Assembly (NCBI GenBank): GCA_020636105.1
Contig: JACJYL010000001.1
Span: forward strand, 2,542,001-2,606,000
DNA length: 64,000 nt
Source of the DNA: Lewinellaceae bacterium
Lineage (GTDB): Bacteria > Bacteroidota > Bacteroidia > Chitinophagales > Saprospiraceae
Reading direction: 5' to 3'
A model generated the notes under the pieces. The model saw only the letters and a list, made by a program, of their open reading frames with translations, did not search any database and was not told the DNA's origin. A program made the translations under genes and the position numbers. Below are positions 26,773 to 35,867 of this stretch, one piece after another (position 1 is the stretch's first letter; the number at the start of each line of letters is the position of its first letter).

Positions 26773-28308
26773 ATGAGAAAATTTTTTGTTTTTCTGCTAT
26801 TTTGCTCAATGGTCATCACATCATGTGTTAAGGAGCATCTCGAAACCAGGTTTTTCAGTGAGGATGAACTGACCATTACCGCTTACCTGGAATCAAATGA
26901 GGAGGAATATTCAATGTTGCTGGACCTCCTGGATCGGGCCAATTTTAAAAACGCGTTTAACGCTTATGGCACCTATACCATGTTCATCTATTCCAATAGT
27001 GCTTTGTCGGCCTATCTGGAATCTAAAGGTTATGCTTCCGTGGCGGACATGAGTATTGAAGAAGCCCAAACGCTGGTTAGATACCATGCCTTGAATTCAG
27101 TAATCACTTCCAGTAGTCTGGGGTTTGGAAAGCTTCCGGTCAAAAATCTGGAGGATGATGAACTGGTCTCTTCTTTCGACTCAACAGGACTTCAGGGCAT
27201 CATCATTAACCGGGAATCCAGGGTGCTCAAACGCGACATCGAACTTAGCAATGGCATTTTACATGTCATTGACAGAACGCTTGACCCCATCACCAACAGC
27301 ATTGTGCAGGAGATGGAAGAAAAGGGAGGCTATTCCATTTTCCTCCAGGCAGCACAGGCCACCGGCTTTTACGATGTACTCAATGACATCTACGATACCC
27401 TGCAGACGGGTGAGGTTCAGCGCAAGTATTTCACCGTCTTTGCCGAATCTGATGTCATTTTTAAAGCACAGGGTATAAATGATTTTGATCAATTAAAAAA
27501 CCTTTACAACAACGGCATTAACAACCCTTCCGATCCTGGGGATTCGCTATACCAGTTCATGGCCAATCATATCATCCCAGAAAAATCCATCTTCCTCAAA
27601 GATTTCAGCACGGGTAATTACCAGACTTTCCAGGGACAGCTGATCAATTTTGTGGTCGATCAGGATTTTAGGATCAACCCACAGGGCGTTGGTGATGAAT
27701 ACTGGTATATTACTTTCGTTGAAAACAATACTGATTTCCAGACTAAAAACGGTGTTTTTCATGGTATAGATCACACCATGGATATTTTTTACCCGCAACC
27801 GGTGGAAACCATCTGGCAGTTCAATGACCAACCGGTGGTCCGGGATCTGTTAAGGGTCAATGGCCAGGATGGAGATTATTATACCACCCTCGAGGGGTTT
27901 CCCAATATGTTTGGAACGGTATCCACAATGTTCATCCATTTTCCATGGGATAACTACGGTTTTATGTTGACCGGGGCAAAAAAATATCCCAACCAATACG
28001 GGGATGGCTTGATTTTCGGGGCCCCGGATTGGGACGTGACCTTTAAAATGCCCATAAAAATCGTCAAGGGAAGATACAAACTTTACATCGCGGCCAAAGG
28101 TGGCGGCGGCCGTGCTACCGTACAGATGCTGATCAATGGTGTTCCTGTCGGAGAGCCGATCAACCTGAACGGAACAGGTGTGTGGGCCGTACAGGAATCC
28201 TATGTAGCGGAAATAAACCTGACGGAAACCAAGGAAAATGACATCAGACTTGTTACGGTAAACAGCGGACAGGGACAACTTGATTATTTAAGATTCGAAC
28301 CTAATTAA
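26773..28308 (+). CDS. Fasciclin-domain lipoprotein with C-terminal beta-sandwich, copy 2
   Basis: 511-residue lipoprotein (signal ends VITSC, Cys18). Two FAS1-like domains cover about 35-180 (TYTMFIYSNSALSAYLES, LVRYHALNS, GILHVIDRTLD) and 185-345 (FTVFAESD, GVFHGIDHTMD). The remaining 160 residues form a different beta-rich domain with IVKGRYKLYIAAKGGGGRA and end in LDYLRFEPN. The next gene ends in the same way (YLDYLKFEPTN), so the two share a C-terminal domain that resembles carbohydrate-binding sandwiches. A role as an extra surface glycan-binding protein is inferred. It lies 6 bp behind SusD and 13 bp before the next fasciclin gene. Confidence 0.8.
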   Translation: MRKFFVFLLFCSMVITSCVKEHLETRFFSEDELTITAYLESNEEEYSMLLDLLDRANFKNAFNAYGTYTMFIYSNSALSAYLESKGYASVADMSIEEAQTLVRYHALNSVITSSSLGFGKLPVKNLEDDELVSSFDSTGLQGIIINRESRVLKRDIELSNGILHVIDRTLDPITNSIVQEMEEKGGYSIFLQAAQATGFYDVLNDIYDTLQTGEVQRKYFTVFAESDVIFKAQGINDFDQLKNLYNNGINNPSDPGDSLYQFMANHIIPEKSIFLKDFSTGNYQTFQGQLINFVVDQDFRINPQGVGDEYWYITFVENNTDFQTKNGVFHGIDHTMDIFYPQPVETIWQFNDQPVVRDLLRVNGQDGDYYTTLEGFPNMFGTVSTMFIHFPWDNYGFMLTGAKKYPNQYGDGLIFGAPDWDVTFKMPIKIVKGRYKLYIAAKGGGGRATVQMLINGVPVGEPINLNGTGVWAVQESYVAEINLTETKENDIRLVTVNSGQGQLDYLRFEPN

Positions 28309-28321
28309 TAAAGATAAAGGC

Positions 28322-29755
28322 ATGTTCAGAAATATATTTTTCTTTTTCGCATCACTATTACTGGTAGGCAGCTGCTCCGATCCGTTGGATTCCAGGTTTG
28401 ATCAGGGCGAAATACCCACAAAGACGGTCTGGCAATTGCTCACCGAAAACAATGAGTATTCCGGATTTATCGGCCTTTTGGAAGAAACAGGCATGGATTC
28501 TGTTTTAAAAAGGAATACCGCTTTTACGGTCTTTGCCGTTCCCAACGCCACCTTACCGGACATCTCGGGCCTGAGCCTGCTACAGAAGAAACAATACGCT
28601 TCCAACCACATTTCAAATTTTGTCGTTTTTACGGCTGATATGCACGATGGCTCAACCCTGAAAATGTTAAGTGGGAAAAAAGTCTTCTTTGCCCAAATGG
28701 CCGGCAGCTATTTTGTCAATGATGATGCCCGGTTGCTCTCTACGGATCACTCGGCTACGAACGGCGTTTTGCACGAGATCGATAATTTACTGGAAATTCG
28801 CCCCAGCATATTCGAATTCCTGCAAAACAACCCTGAATACTCCTACGTGGCTGAAATTTTAGCAGAAGGAACGACTTTGCTTTTTGACAAGGAGAACAGC
28901 CCGCCTATCGGGATCAATGAGGAGGGACAAACCGTTTATGATTCCGTTTGGAAACAATCCAATGATTTTTTTGACCAAATAGCTGACATCAGTTCAGAGG
29001 ATGAAATTTTCACCCTTTTTCTTTTAAGCAATACCTTTCTGGATACTTTTTCGAACGGGAGTTTCAAGTTCGGTTACCTCTCGAATCTTGGTAATTTCAT
29101 CATTGACGGACTGGTGGAAGAAAGCGAATTGCCGGGATCTTTTTCCGCGGTCAACGGTTTTACCCTGAACGTCAATCCAGGCAATTATGCTTTGCTTCAA
29201 AAGTTGAGTAATGGTTATGCCTACAAACTGAATGGATTTGAGAACATTAGAATACCGAAGGAATTTGAATGGGAATTTACATCAGTTTCGGATTTCGATT
29301 CCATTAGGTTTATAACGGCTACGGAATATGCGGCTGTTTACGACCAGCTGACTGAAATACTCGTCACCGACCTGAACGGTACATTTACCAATTTCAAATA
29401 CGATATACTCCCCGGGCCTGTTAATAATGATTACCTGAAAATAATTACCTCCGGCGGCACCAATGCCAGGATAAGCTTTAAACTTCCGGATATTTTGCCC
29501 GGCAAATACCTCATTTCCCTGGGCGCCCAGATTCGTGTGGTCGACGCCATGGACTTCAAGGTATTTTTAAATGATGAAGAAATCGAAACGGCGGTAAGTC
29601 TTAATGGAGGAACCTATAACTGGGACAGCAGGGAAATCGGCACCACCTATATTACCAGGGAAACAGGAAACTGGATCACCTTTTCTGTCCAGGGCTCCAA
29701 CGCGAGTCATACAAGAGGCTATCTGGATTATCTGAAATTTGAACCTACAAATTAA
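28322..29755 (+). CDS. Fasciclin-domain lipoprotein with C-terminal beta-sandwich, copy 3
   Basis: 477-residue lipoprotein (signal ends LVGSC, Cys19). An N-terminal FAS1 domain (about 30-165, TAFTVFAVPNATLPD, ASNHISNFVV, GVLHEIDNLLE) and a degenerate second one (about 170-320) precede a beta-rich C-terminal domain (about 335-477) of the same kind as in the previous gene, with LPGKYLISLGAQIRVVDAM and the ending YLDYLKFEP. Probably a surface glycan-binding accessory of the second SusC/SusD pair, which starts 7 bp downstream. Substrate unknown. Confidence 0.78.
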   Translation: MFRNIFFFFASLLLVGSCSDPLDSRFDQGEIPTKTVWQLLTENNEYSGFIGLLEETGMDSVLKRNTAFTVFAVPNATLPDISGLSLLQKKQYASNHISNFVVFTADMHDGSTLKMLSGKKVFFAQMAGSYFVNDDARLLSTDHSATNGVLHEIDNLLEIRPSIFEFLQNNPEYSYVAEILAEGTTLLFDKENSPPIGINEEGQTVYDSVWKQSNDFFDQIADISSEDEIFTLFLLSNTFLDTFSNGSFKFGYLSNLGNFIIDGLVEESELPGSFSAVNGFTLNVNPGNYALLQKLSNGYAYKLNGFENIRIPKEFEWEFTSVSDFDSIRFITATEYAAVYDQLTEILVTDLNGTFTNFKYDILPGPVNNDYLKIITSGGTNARISFKLPDILPGKYLISLGAQIRVVDAMDFKVFLNDEEIETAVSLNGGTYNWDSREIGTTYITRETGNWITFSVQGSNASHTRGYLDYLKFEPTN

Positions 29756-29762
29756 TTCCATT

Positions 29763-32700
29763 GTGAGAAAATTAATTATCCTATCATTAATGCTTCTTCT
29801 TTCCGCCCAAACCCGGGCTCAGGAAATTATTTCCAATGACCGGAATGAAGAGTTATTCATCTTTGGAAAAGTGTATTCCGATCATGGAAGCGGAAGTAAA
29901 TTGCTTGCGGAAGTACAGATCGAAATCATGCCCAACGGAGAACGGTTGATTACCGGCGAAGATGGCGCATTCAGTTTTTCATGGCCGGGTGAGGAAGTCT
30001 GGATCCGATTCGCTTATCCCGAATTTTCGACCAAAGAAATATTGGTAAAAGCGCCGGGTGAACTCAAGGTCGTTTTATTTCCCCAGGAAGTAAAATCAGT
30101 CGATCAACTCATACCGGGACCTTTTGGGGACAAACTCCTTTATAAGAACAGCGGTTTCAGCGCTATCACCGGAGAGGAATTAAGGTTTAGCGGAGAGACG
30201 AACCTCTTCAATGCCCTCCAGGGCAGGATCCCGGGGCTTAATGTCCAGAGACTTTCCGGAATGCCCGGAGAAGGAAGCACCTTTAATCTCAGAGGTATTT
30301 CTTCCCTGTTCGCTACCAAACAGCCCCTCATTGTTTTGGACGGTGTTCCTGTGAATTCGACTATTCTGGACAGCCGGATCATAAACGGCAATTATTACAA
30401 TCCTGTCAGTGCCATTGATGTGAATGATGTGGAACGGGTAGAAGTGTATCCCGAGGGAGGGGCTATGTACGGCCTGCAGGGCAATCAGGGCCTGATTCTT
30501 ATTAATACCCGCCAACCCGAAGTGGTCAGTACAAAAATTGATTTTTCAATTTTCTCCGGTATCACTTTCGAACCGGAATACAGAAGCCTGCTATCCGGCA
30601 CCCAGTATAAAACCTACCTCCTGAACCAGTTGCAAAACAGCGGTTTGTCCGCTACGGAGATCAACCAGCAAAACCCGTGGATATCCGGAAATCCTGCTTA
30701 CTATTATTATTACAATTATGACAATGATACCAACTGGCAGGATGAGGTGATGGACCCAGCTTCCGTCAACAAGGTAAATGTCACTTTGCAGGGAGGGGAC
30801 GAGGTTGCCAAATTTTCCGTTTCCCTGGGTTATCTGAACCAGGAGGGCGTTGTTAAAAATACCGACTTTCAGCGTTATAATTTCAGGTTGAATTCCAGTT
30901 TGCAAATTCTCAAGCATTTGTCGATGGTGGCTAATATCGGCTTCACCTATCACGATGCCGCTTTGATGAATACCGGAACCGATTTTCATCTGAATCCCAT
31001 TTCTGCTGCCCTGTTAAAACCACCGATGCTGGCTCCCTATCTTCGCGACAACCTGGGTAACCGCATCGCATTACTCAGTGATACAGACTCCTATGGCTTC
31101 AGCAACCCCGCAGCCATTGTCAATAATACGGGGTCCGGAAGTTTCGGGTCGAATTTATTTGCCGGCGTTGCCTTGAAATACCAGTTTAATGAGCAGCTGG
31201 ATCTGACCAGCCTGATCAACCTGAATTTTAATAACAACAAGGAAAACGTCTTCATCCCTGACTATGGCATTGCCGATTTTGCAGGCGGAGAGATCAAAAA
31301 CTATGCGAAAGAAGGGATCACCAAAATATCCGGTTTTGTCAGTGAAACACGCCTGGGATACAATACCAATATCGATCTCCGGCATTTTCTGACAGCCAAT
31401 GCCGGCATCAGGATGATCACCTCAGGGATAAATTACAATGAAGGAAGTGTTTTTAATACTCCTACCGACGAATTCAAATCCCTCTCTTCCGTTAGTTCCC
31501 TCGAAGACATTTTCATATATGGTTCTGACCTTAAGGAAAACAGAAGTGAATTGTTCCTCCAGGGAGATTACCGATTCAAAGACAGGTTTATGGCCGGCCT
31601 CGTGCTCAACCTTTCCGGATCATCCAATGTAGGAAACGAGGCGGATGCTATTAAAGCTTTTGGCGGCAATTGGGGCTTTTTCCCTTCTATCCATGCGGGA
31701 TGGCTGATTTCGTCAGAAAAATTCCTCAGAGGAGCCAGGAATATCAATATGCTGAAATTGCGGACAAGCCTGGGTTATTCAGGGAATGACTTTTATTCCA
31801 GGTATTCCAGGTATGCCTACCTCTCTCAACCCTATGCCACCAATTCCGGGATCGTCAGACAATACATTCCTAATCCCAGTCTGAAATGGGAGCTGCTCCG
31901 GCAGTTTAACATAGGACTGGATGGTGCATTTTTTGAAGAAAGATTACAATTCAGCGGTAACTTTTTCCAAAGAAACAGCAGCGACTTGTTGTCATACCTC
32001 CAGGTTCCGGCCATCAGTGGTTATGATTTTCTCTGGGAAAACAATGGCTCCCTCGTTTCAACAGGAGTTGACCTCAATCTGACGGGCAGGCTCCTCTACA
32101 GACCAAAAGTAAAAATTACCGGTGGAGTCAATTTAACCTATGCCAAGGTAAAACTGAGCATTCCCCAGGATATTATCATCGACATTCCCGGCGGACACGT
32201 AATCCTTGCGGACGGAGCATCCCCATTTGCCTATTATGGGTTGAAAACCAATGGCGTTTTCAGCACAGGTGATCAGGCCGAACAAGCGGGTCTGGCCAAC
32301 AGCAGGGGGATTGCTTATCAGGCCGGAGATATGTGGTTTGAAGATAAAACGGGCGACCACATCATCGATGAAAAAGACCGAACGGATCTGGGCAATATCT
32401 TTCCGGACCTGACGGGAGGCTTTTTCCTGAATGGATCGTTTGGTTCATTTTCCTTGCATGTGCTTTTCGATTTTGTTTACGGAAACAAATTGTTCAACTA
32501 CGCCCGTATGCAGACTGAGACCTTTTCTGGTTATGCCAATCAGAGCATCGCCAGTTTTTACACCTGGAAAGGACAAGGCAGTGAAACCGAAATACCGAAG
32601 GTTGTTTACGATGATCCCGTTGGAAACGCCACGTTCTCCGATCGTTGGATCGAAGACGGATCTTTTTTAAGGTTAAAGGAGATCACCCTGGCTTATCAAC

Positions 32701-32888
32701 TTCCGTCAACAAAAGTTTACAAAAATCTGACCCTGTATGTAACGGGCCAGAACCTTTTGACACTGACCCATTATCTGGGATATTATCCGGCGTTTTCGTA
32801 TTCAACTGATCCCGCTTTACGGGGAACCGATTATTCGCAGATCCCGGTAAGCCCTTCAGTCATTGTGGGGTTGAAAATTGGATTATAA
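29763..32888 (+). CDS. SusC/RagA-family TonB-linked outer membrane protein, copy 2
   Basis: 1041 residues from a GTG at 29763, chosen because it gives MRKLIILSLMLLLSAQTRAQ as a signal peptide and avoids overlapping the upstream gene; a TTG 24 bp earlier is the alternative. After a divergent carboxypeptidase-regulatory-like domain comes a plug with ALQGRIPGLNVQRLSG and QPLIVLDGVPVNST, then VERVEVYPEGGAMYGLQGNQG where most SusC proteins read a K-D-A-A-S-type segment. The barrel ends VIVGLKIGL. It is clearly diverged from copy 1, so the two pairs may take up different products. SusD copy 2 follows within 50 bp. Confidence 0.93.
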   Translation: MRKLIILSLMLLLSAQTRAQEIISNDRNEELFIFGKVYSDHGSGSKLLAEVQIEIMPNGERLITGEDGAFSFSWPGEEVWIRFAYPEFSTKEILVKAPGELKVVLFPQEVKSVDQLIPGPFGDKLLYKNSGFSAITGEELRFSGETNLFNALQGRIPGLNVQRLSGMPGEGSTFNLRGISSLFATKQPLIVLDGVPVNSTILDSRIINGNYYNPVSAIDVNDVERVEVYPEGGAMYGLQGNQGLILINTRQPEVVSTKIDFSIFSGITFEPEYRSLLSGTQYKTYLLNQLQNSGLSATEINQQNPWISGNPAYYYYYNYDNDTNWQDEVMDPASVNKVNVTLQGGDEVAKFSVSLGYLNQEGVVKNTDFQRYNFRLNSSLQILKHLSMVANIGFTYHDAALMNTGTDFHLNPISAALLKPPMLAPYLRDNLGNRIALLSDTDSYGFSNPAAIVNNTGSGSFGSNLFAGVALKYQFNEQLDLTSLINLNFNNNKENVFIPDYGIADFAGGEIKNYAKEGITKISGFVSETRLGYNTNIDLRHFLTANAGIRMITSGINYNEGSVFNTPTDEFKSLSSVSSLEDIFIYGSDLKENRSELFLQGDYRFKDRFMAGLVLNLSGSSNVGNEADAIKAFGGNWGFFPSIHAGWLISSEKFLRGARNINMLKLRTSLGYSGNDFYSRYSRYAYLSQPYATNSGIVRQYIPNPSLKWELLRQFNIGLDGAFFEERLQFSGNFFQRNSSDLLSYLQVPAISGYDFLWENNGSLVSTGVDLNLTGRLLYRPKVKITGGVNLTYAKVKLSIPQDIIIDIPGGHVILADGASPFAYYGLKTNGVFSTGDQAEQAGLANSRGIAYQAGDMWFEDKTGDHIIDEKDRTDLGNIFPDLTGGFFLNGSFGSFSLHVLFDFVYGNKLFNYARMQTETFSGYANQSIASFYTWKGQGSETEIPKVVYDDPVGNATFSDRWIEDGSFLRLKEITLAYQLPSTKVYKNLTLYVTGQNLLTLTHYLGYYPAFSYSTDPALRGTDYSQIPVSPSVIVGLKIGL

Positions 32889-32937
32889 CGGGACCAGGGA
32901 ACCTATTTGTGTAAGGCCTTTATTTATAATAAATTGT

Positions 32938-34386
32938 ATGGAAAGATATATTTCATTTTTCAAAATTCTGATGATCGTCCTGGTGTTGAGCACCTATTCC
33001 TGCTCAGATTTCTTTTCACCGGACACCGAGACTTTATTGCTGGAAGAAAACAGTTATAAGGATTATCTCTCTTCCCGGGCGGCCGTTAATGGACTGTATT
33101 CCCAACTCCAGCCATTAATGACAGCCTATGTGGTTGCCGGAGAACTCCGCGGTGACCAATTGACTATTACCGCCAATGCCGGTCCGGACATTGTTGATAT
33201 ATATGAACTCAACGTGAGTCCCAACAATCAGTACCTGGTCTACAGGCAAGCCTACGGAGTCATTGCCTCCTGCAATGATGTGTTTACCCAACTCGGGATA
33301 TTACAGGCCAAAGGAACCACCTACGATGAAGAACTGGACAACATGATCGGTGAAACCGTCTTATTGAGGTCCTGGGTATATTTTTACCTGATGAGAACCT
33401 ATGGAGAAACCCCGTACATCACGGAATCATTCCAGGCTAACGGATCTGATATTTCTTATACGGAATGGATCGATCAGCAAGCAGGAGAAAAACTGACCGC
33501 CGGTCATTTGATAACGGATATTACCAACGTTATCCCGCTGCTGGATCCGGATAAGATCACCGGGTCGGGGTTTTTTAACCTCAGTTCGGGATATGCGATG
33601 CTGGGAGAGATTTATTTATGGGAAGACCAGTACGACAACGCGGTGACCGCTTTGGAACAATCCATAGCAACGGGAGGAAACAGCCGGTTCATCCTGGATA
33701 AGGATCTGGAAAACAGTAAGTGGCAGAATATTTTCAAGGGCGACGAAAGTGCTACGGATGAAATCATGACCAAAGTGAATTTTGACAAAGCTGAAAAACA
33801 AGAGAACGATCTAATGCCGATCTTTTCATCCATCGCCCCCGATGGAAACCAATTGGTTCCCGTATCCCGGGTAATTACAGCGTTAACAGGCTCAAACCGG
33901 TTCAACGGAACCTTCAAAAATGGCAATGAGGTCGGAAAATATACCCGGTCACTGGAAGATCCTTACACCAGTGATATGCCCGTTATACTTTACCGGGCGG
34001 CAGATGTTCATCTGATGTTGTCAGAAGCATTTAACAGACTGGGGGCTACCAATGTGGCCCTGGACCTGCTCAATAACGGCAGTGACTCTCTGTTCACTGC
34101 CGGCTCGAAGGGAATCCGGGGACGGGTGGCTTTGCCTCCTGTTACGGTAACCGGAGATAGTGATGAAGAAATTATGGTCAATCTAGAAAACCTGATCCTG
34201 GAGGTGCGGGGCCGGGAACTGGCATTCGAAGGAAAACGCTGGTTTGATATCTTGAGAATAGGGAAACGGCGCAACGACCCGGCTTTTATCGGGAATGCCG
34301 TCATGAGAAGATTCTCTGCTCCCGACAGCACGTTCATTCAGGATTATTTTTCTGATCCGAATAACTGGTATCTGCCAACAAACTAA
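32938..34386 (+). CDS. SusD/RagB-family surface lipoprotein, copy 2
   Basis: 482 residues from the ATG at 32938; the open frame continues upstream into the SusC gene, but only this start gives a lipoprotein signal peptide (ending LSTYSC, Cys22). SusD hallmarks are the ETVLLRSWVYFYLMRTYGE helix and the C-terminal LILEVRGRELAFEGKRWFDILR and DPNNWYLPTN. It pairs with SusC copy 2. The esterase-like gene follows 8 bp later. Confidence 0.93.
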   Translation: MERYISFFKILMIVLVLSTYSCSDFFSPDTETLLLEENSYKDYLSSRAAVNGLYSQLQPLMTAYVVAGELRGDQLTITANAGPDIVDIYELNVSPNNQYLVYRQAYGVIASCNDVFTQLGILQAKGTTYDEELDNMIGETVLLRSWVYFYLMRTYGETPYITESFQANGSDISYTEWIDQQAGEKLTAGHLITDITNVIPLLDPDKITGSGFFNLSSGYAMLGEIYLWEDQYDNAVTALEQSIATGGNSRFILDKDLENSKWQNIFKGDESATDEIMTKVNFDKAEKQENDLMPIFSSIAPDGNQLVPVSRVITALTGSNRFNGTFKNGNEVGKYTRSLEDPYTSDMPVILYRAADVHLMLSEAFNRLGATNVALDLLNNGSDSLFTAGSKGIRGRVALPPVTVTGDSDEEIMVNLENLILEVRGRELAFEGKRWFDILRIGKRRNDPAFIGNAVMRRFSAPDSTFIQDYFSDPNNWYLPTN

Positions 34387-34394
34387 ATATTAAA

Positions 34395-35399
34395 GTGTTG
34401 AAAAAAAGATTTATAATTATTTTATGCCTGTTGGGCATCGTTCAGGTTAAGAGCTTTATGCAGGTCGGGAATCTTAAAGAAAAATCCGAAAACATAACCT
34501 TTCCAACGTTTGATGATATTTCTGACCACAACTGGCCCGATATTTTCACCCTGGTGACCATCCCTTCAAAAAAAGATGGGAACCTTCAAAAAGCTTATTT
34601 CTATGCTTCCGATTCATCGAGTCCCCAGCCTTTGATCATAAGCCTGCATACCTGGAGCGGCGATTATACCCAGGAAGATCCTTTAGCCAAATTATGCGTA
34701 GAAAAAAACCTCAATTACATTCATCCCGATTTTAGAGGGGCCAACAATCATACGGAGGCCTGTTGCAGTGAGTTAGTGATCAGCGACATCGATGAATCCA
34801 TCTCTTATGCCATTGAAAATGCCAAAACAAAACCTTCCGCCATTTATTTGACCGGAACCAGCGGTGGCGGTTATGCTTCCATCTGTTTGCTTTTAAAAAC
34901 AAAACATAAAATCGATAAATTTTCTGCCTGGGTCCCCGTTAGCGACCTTGAGGCCTGGTATGAAGAGAGCAAGATCAGGAAGAACAAATATGCCAACGAT
35001 ATCCTGCAATGTTCGTGTAGCGAAGGTGTTCCAAATTCCCGGGAATTGAGAGAAAGATCTCCCTTATACTGGAAAGCCTCGCCGAGAAAGCTAAAGAAAA
35101 CAGAGGTGATGATCCATACAGGAATTTATGACGGAATCCAGGGCAGTGTGCCCATTACCCACTCCATCAATTTTTACAATAAACTACTCACTGACCTAAA
35201 GGCCGAAGAAGTATTTTTTGTTTCCGACAAGGAGAAATTATTCCTGCTGGAACACCGGATGCCTTTAGGCGATTTTGGCAGTATCGGAGACCGAAAATTG
35301 TACCTCAAAAAGAAGTACAAAAACGTCGAACTGATGATCTTTGAAGGAAATCATGAATTGTTGCCGGAATACGCCCTTTCTGAGTTATTGGGGGAATGA
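34395..35399 (+). CDS. Secreted alpha/beta-hydrolase (prolyl-oligopeptidase/esterase-like)
   Basis: 334 residues starting at GTG (TTG three bases later is equivalent), with a hydrophobic leader (MLKKRFIIILCLLGIVQVKS). The alpha/beta-hydrolase triad can be read as Ser156 in TGTSGGGYAS, Asp246 in HTGIYDGIQ and His320 in FEGNHELLPE. LIISLHTWSGDY marks the oxyanion strand. The fold is nearest to S9-type peptidases and carbohydrate esterases. As the last gene of the SusC/SusD operon it probably removes acyl groups from the imported glycan, but that is inference. An AT-rich hairpin overlaps the stop codon. Confidence 0.72.
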   Translation: MLKKRFIIILCLLGIVQVKSFMQVGNLKEKSENITFPTFDDISDHNWPDIFTLVTIPSKKDGNLQKAYFYASDSSSPQPLIISLHTWSGDYTQEDPLAKLCVEKNLNYIHPDFRGANNHTEACCSELVISDIDESISYAIENAKTKPSAIYLTGTSGGGYASICLLLKTKHKIDKFSAWVPVSDLEAWYEESKIRKNKYANDILQCSCSEGVPNSRELRERSPLYWKASPRKLKKTEVMIHTGIYDGIQGSVPITHSINFYNKLLTDLKAEEVFFVSDKEKLFLLEHRMPLGDFGSIGDRKLYLKKKYKNVELMIFEGNHELLPEYALSELLGE

Positions 35400-35425
35400 A
35401 AAAAAAGATTTTTTCATTTTTTTTC
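35395..35425 (+). terminator. AT-rich hairpin at the end of the SusC/SusD operon
   Basis: AATGAAAAAA and TTTTTTCATT form a perfect 10-bp stem with loop AAGA, followed by T-rich sequence. The stem has few G-C pairs, so its efficiency is doubtful. Confidence 0.4.
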
Positions 35426-35434
35426 ATTCAAATG

Positions 35435-35465
35435 TTGCAATATTTGAAAAACCGTTTTACATTTG
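35435..35465 (+). promoter_or_regulatory. Promoter of the tRNA-Asp locus
   Basis: TTG at 35435-35437 and TACATTTG at 35458-35465 are 20 bp apart, matching the Bacteroidota -33/-7 pattern (TTTG and TAnnTTTG). The first tRNA-like sequence starts 27 bp after the -7 element. Confidence 0.65.
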
Positions 35466-35491
35466 CCTCGCCTTAGAAAATAAGGCATACT

Positions 35492-35545
35492 GGTTCGGTA
35501 GTTCAGCTGGTTAGAATACCTGTCCCGAGGACTCGGGAGGGTCGC
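35492..35545 (+). pseudogene. Truncated tRNA-Asp relic with palindromic insertion
   Basis: The first 31 bases are identical to the intact tRNA-Asp 101 bp downstream. At the anticodon stem the sequence changes to a CCCGAGGACTCGGGA palindrome, then GGGTCGC, and the T arm and acceptor 3' strand are missing. It cannot fold as a tRNA. The same CCGAGGACTCGGGAGGGTCGC string occurs in another tRNA-Asp relic at 57702-57725. Confidence 0.8.
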
Positions 35546-35592
35546 TGAAAACCAAAACCTTAAACTAAAATTAAATTCTGCCAAAGTATTTT

Positions 35593-35666
35593 GGTTCGGT
35601 AGTTCAGCTGGTTAGAATACCTGCCTGTCACGCAGGGGGTCGCGGGTTCGAGTCCCGTCCGGACCG
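35593..35666 (+). tRNA. tRNA-Asp (anticodon GTC)
   Basis: A complete 74-base cloverleaf. Acceptor GGTTCGG pairs with CCGGACC with one T-G pair, discriminator G; D arm TAGTTCAGCTGGTTAGAAT; anticodon stem CCTGC/GCAGG around CTGTCAC, giving anticodon GTC; T arm GCGGGTTCGAGTCCCGT. CCA is not encoded. Its 3' end is the left attachment site of the island; the integrase gene begins 201 bp downstream. Confidence 0.96.
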
Positions 35667-35672
35667 CTTAAA
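35653..35672 (+). repeat. attL, left 20-bp direct repeat of the genomic island
   Basis: TCCCGTCCGGACCGCTTAAA covers the T-arm and acceptor end of tRNA-Asp. The identical 20 bases recur at 57309-57328. The repeat at the 3' end of a tRNA, next to a tyrosine integrase, is the standard signature of site-specific integration. Confidence 0.9.
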
Positions 35673-35867
35673 TTTCCCACGGCATTTTATGCCAAATGGG
35701 TACAACGAATTCCAAATAGCTCTAATTCCGATTAGGGCTATTTGCATTTTAGACCTGACCAAACGTGGACAAATAGGGTCAATTAATGCCAAATCGGGTT
35801 TGCACTTGTTATTGCACTTTAGCCACAGTCTGTCAATTGATTTTTTAACCATTAAAATCATTGATAG

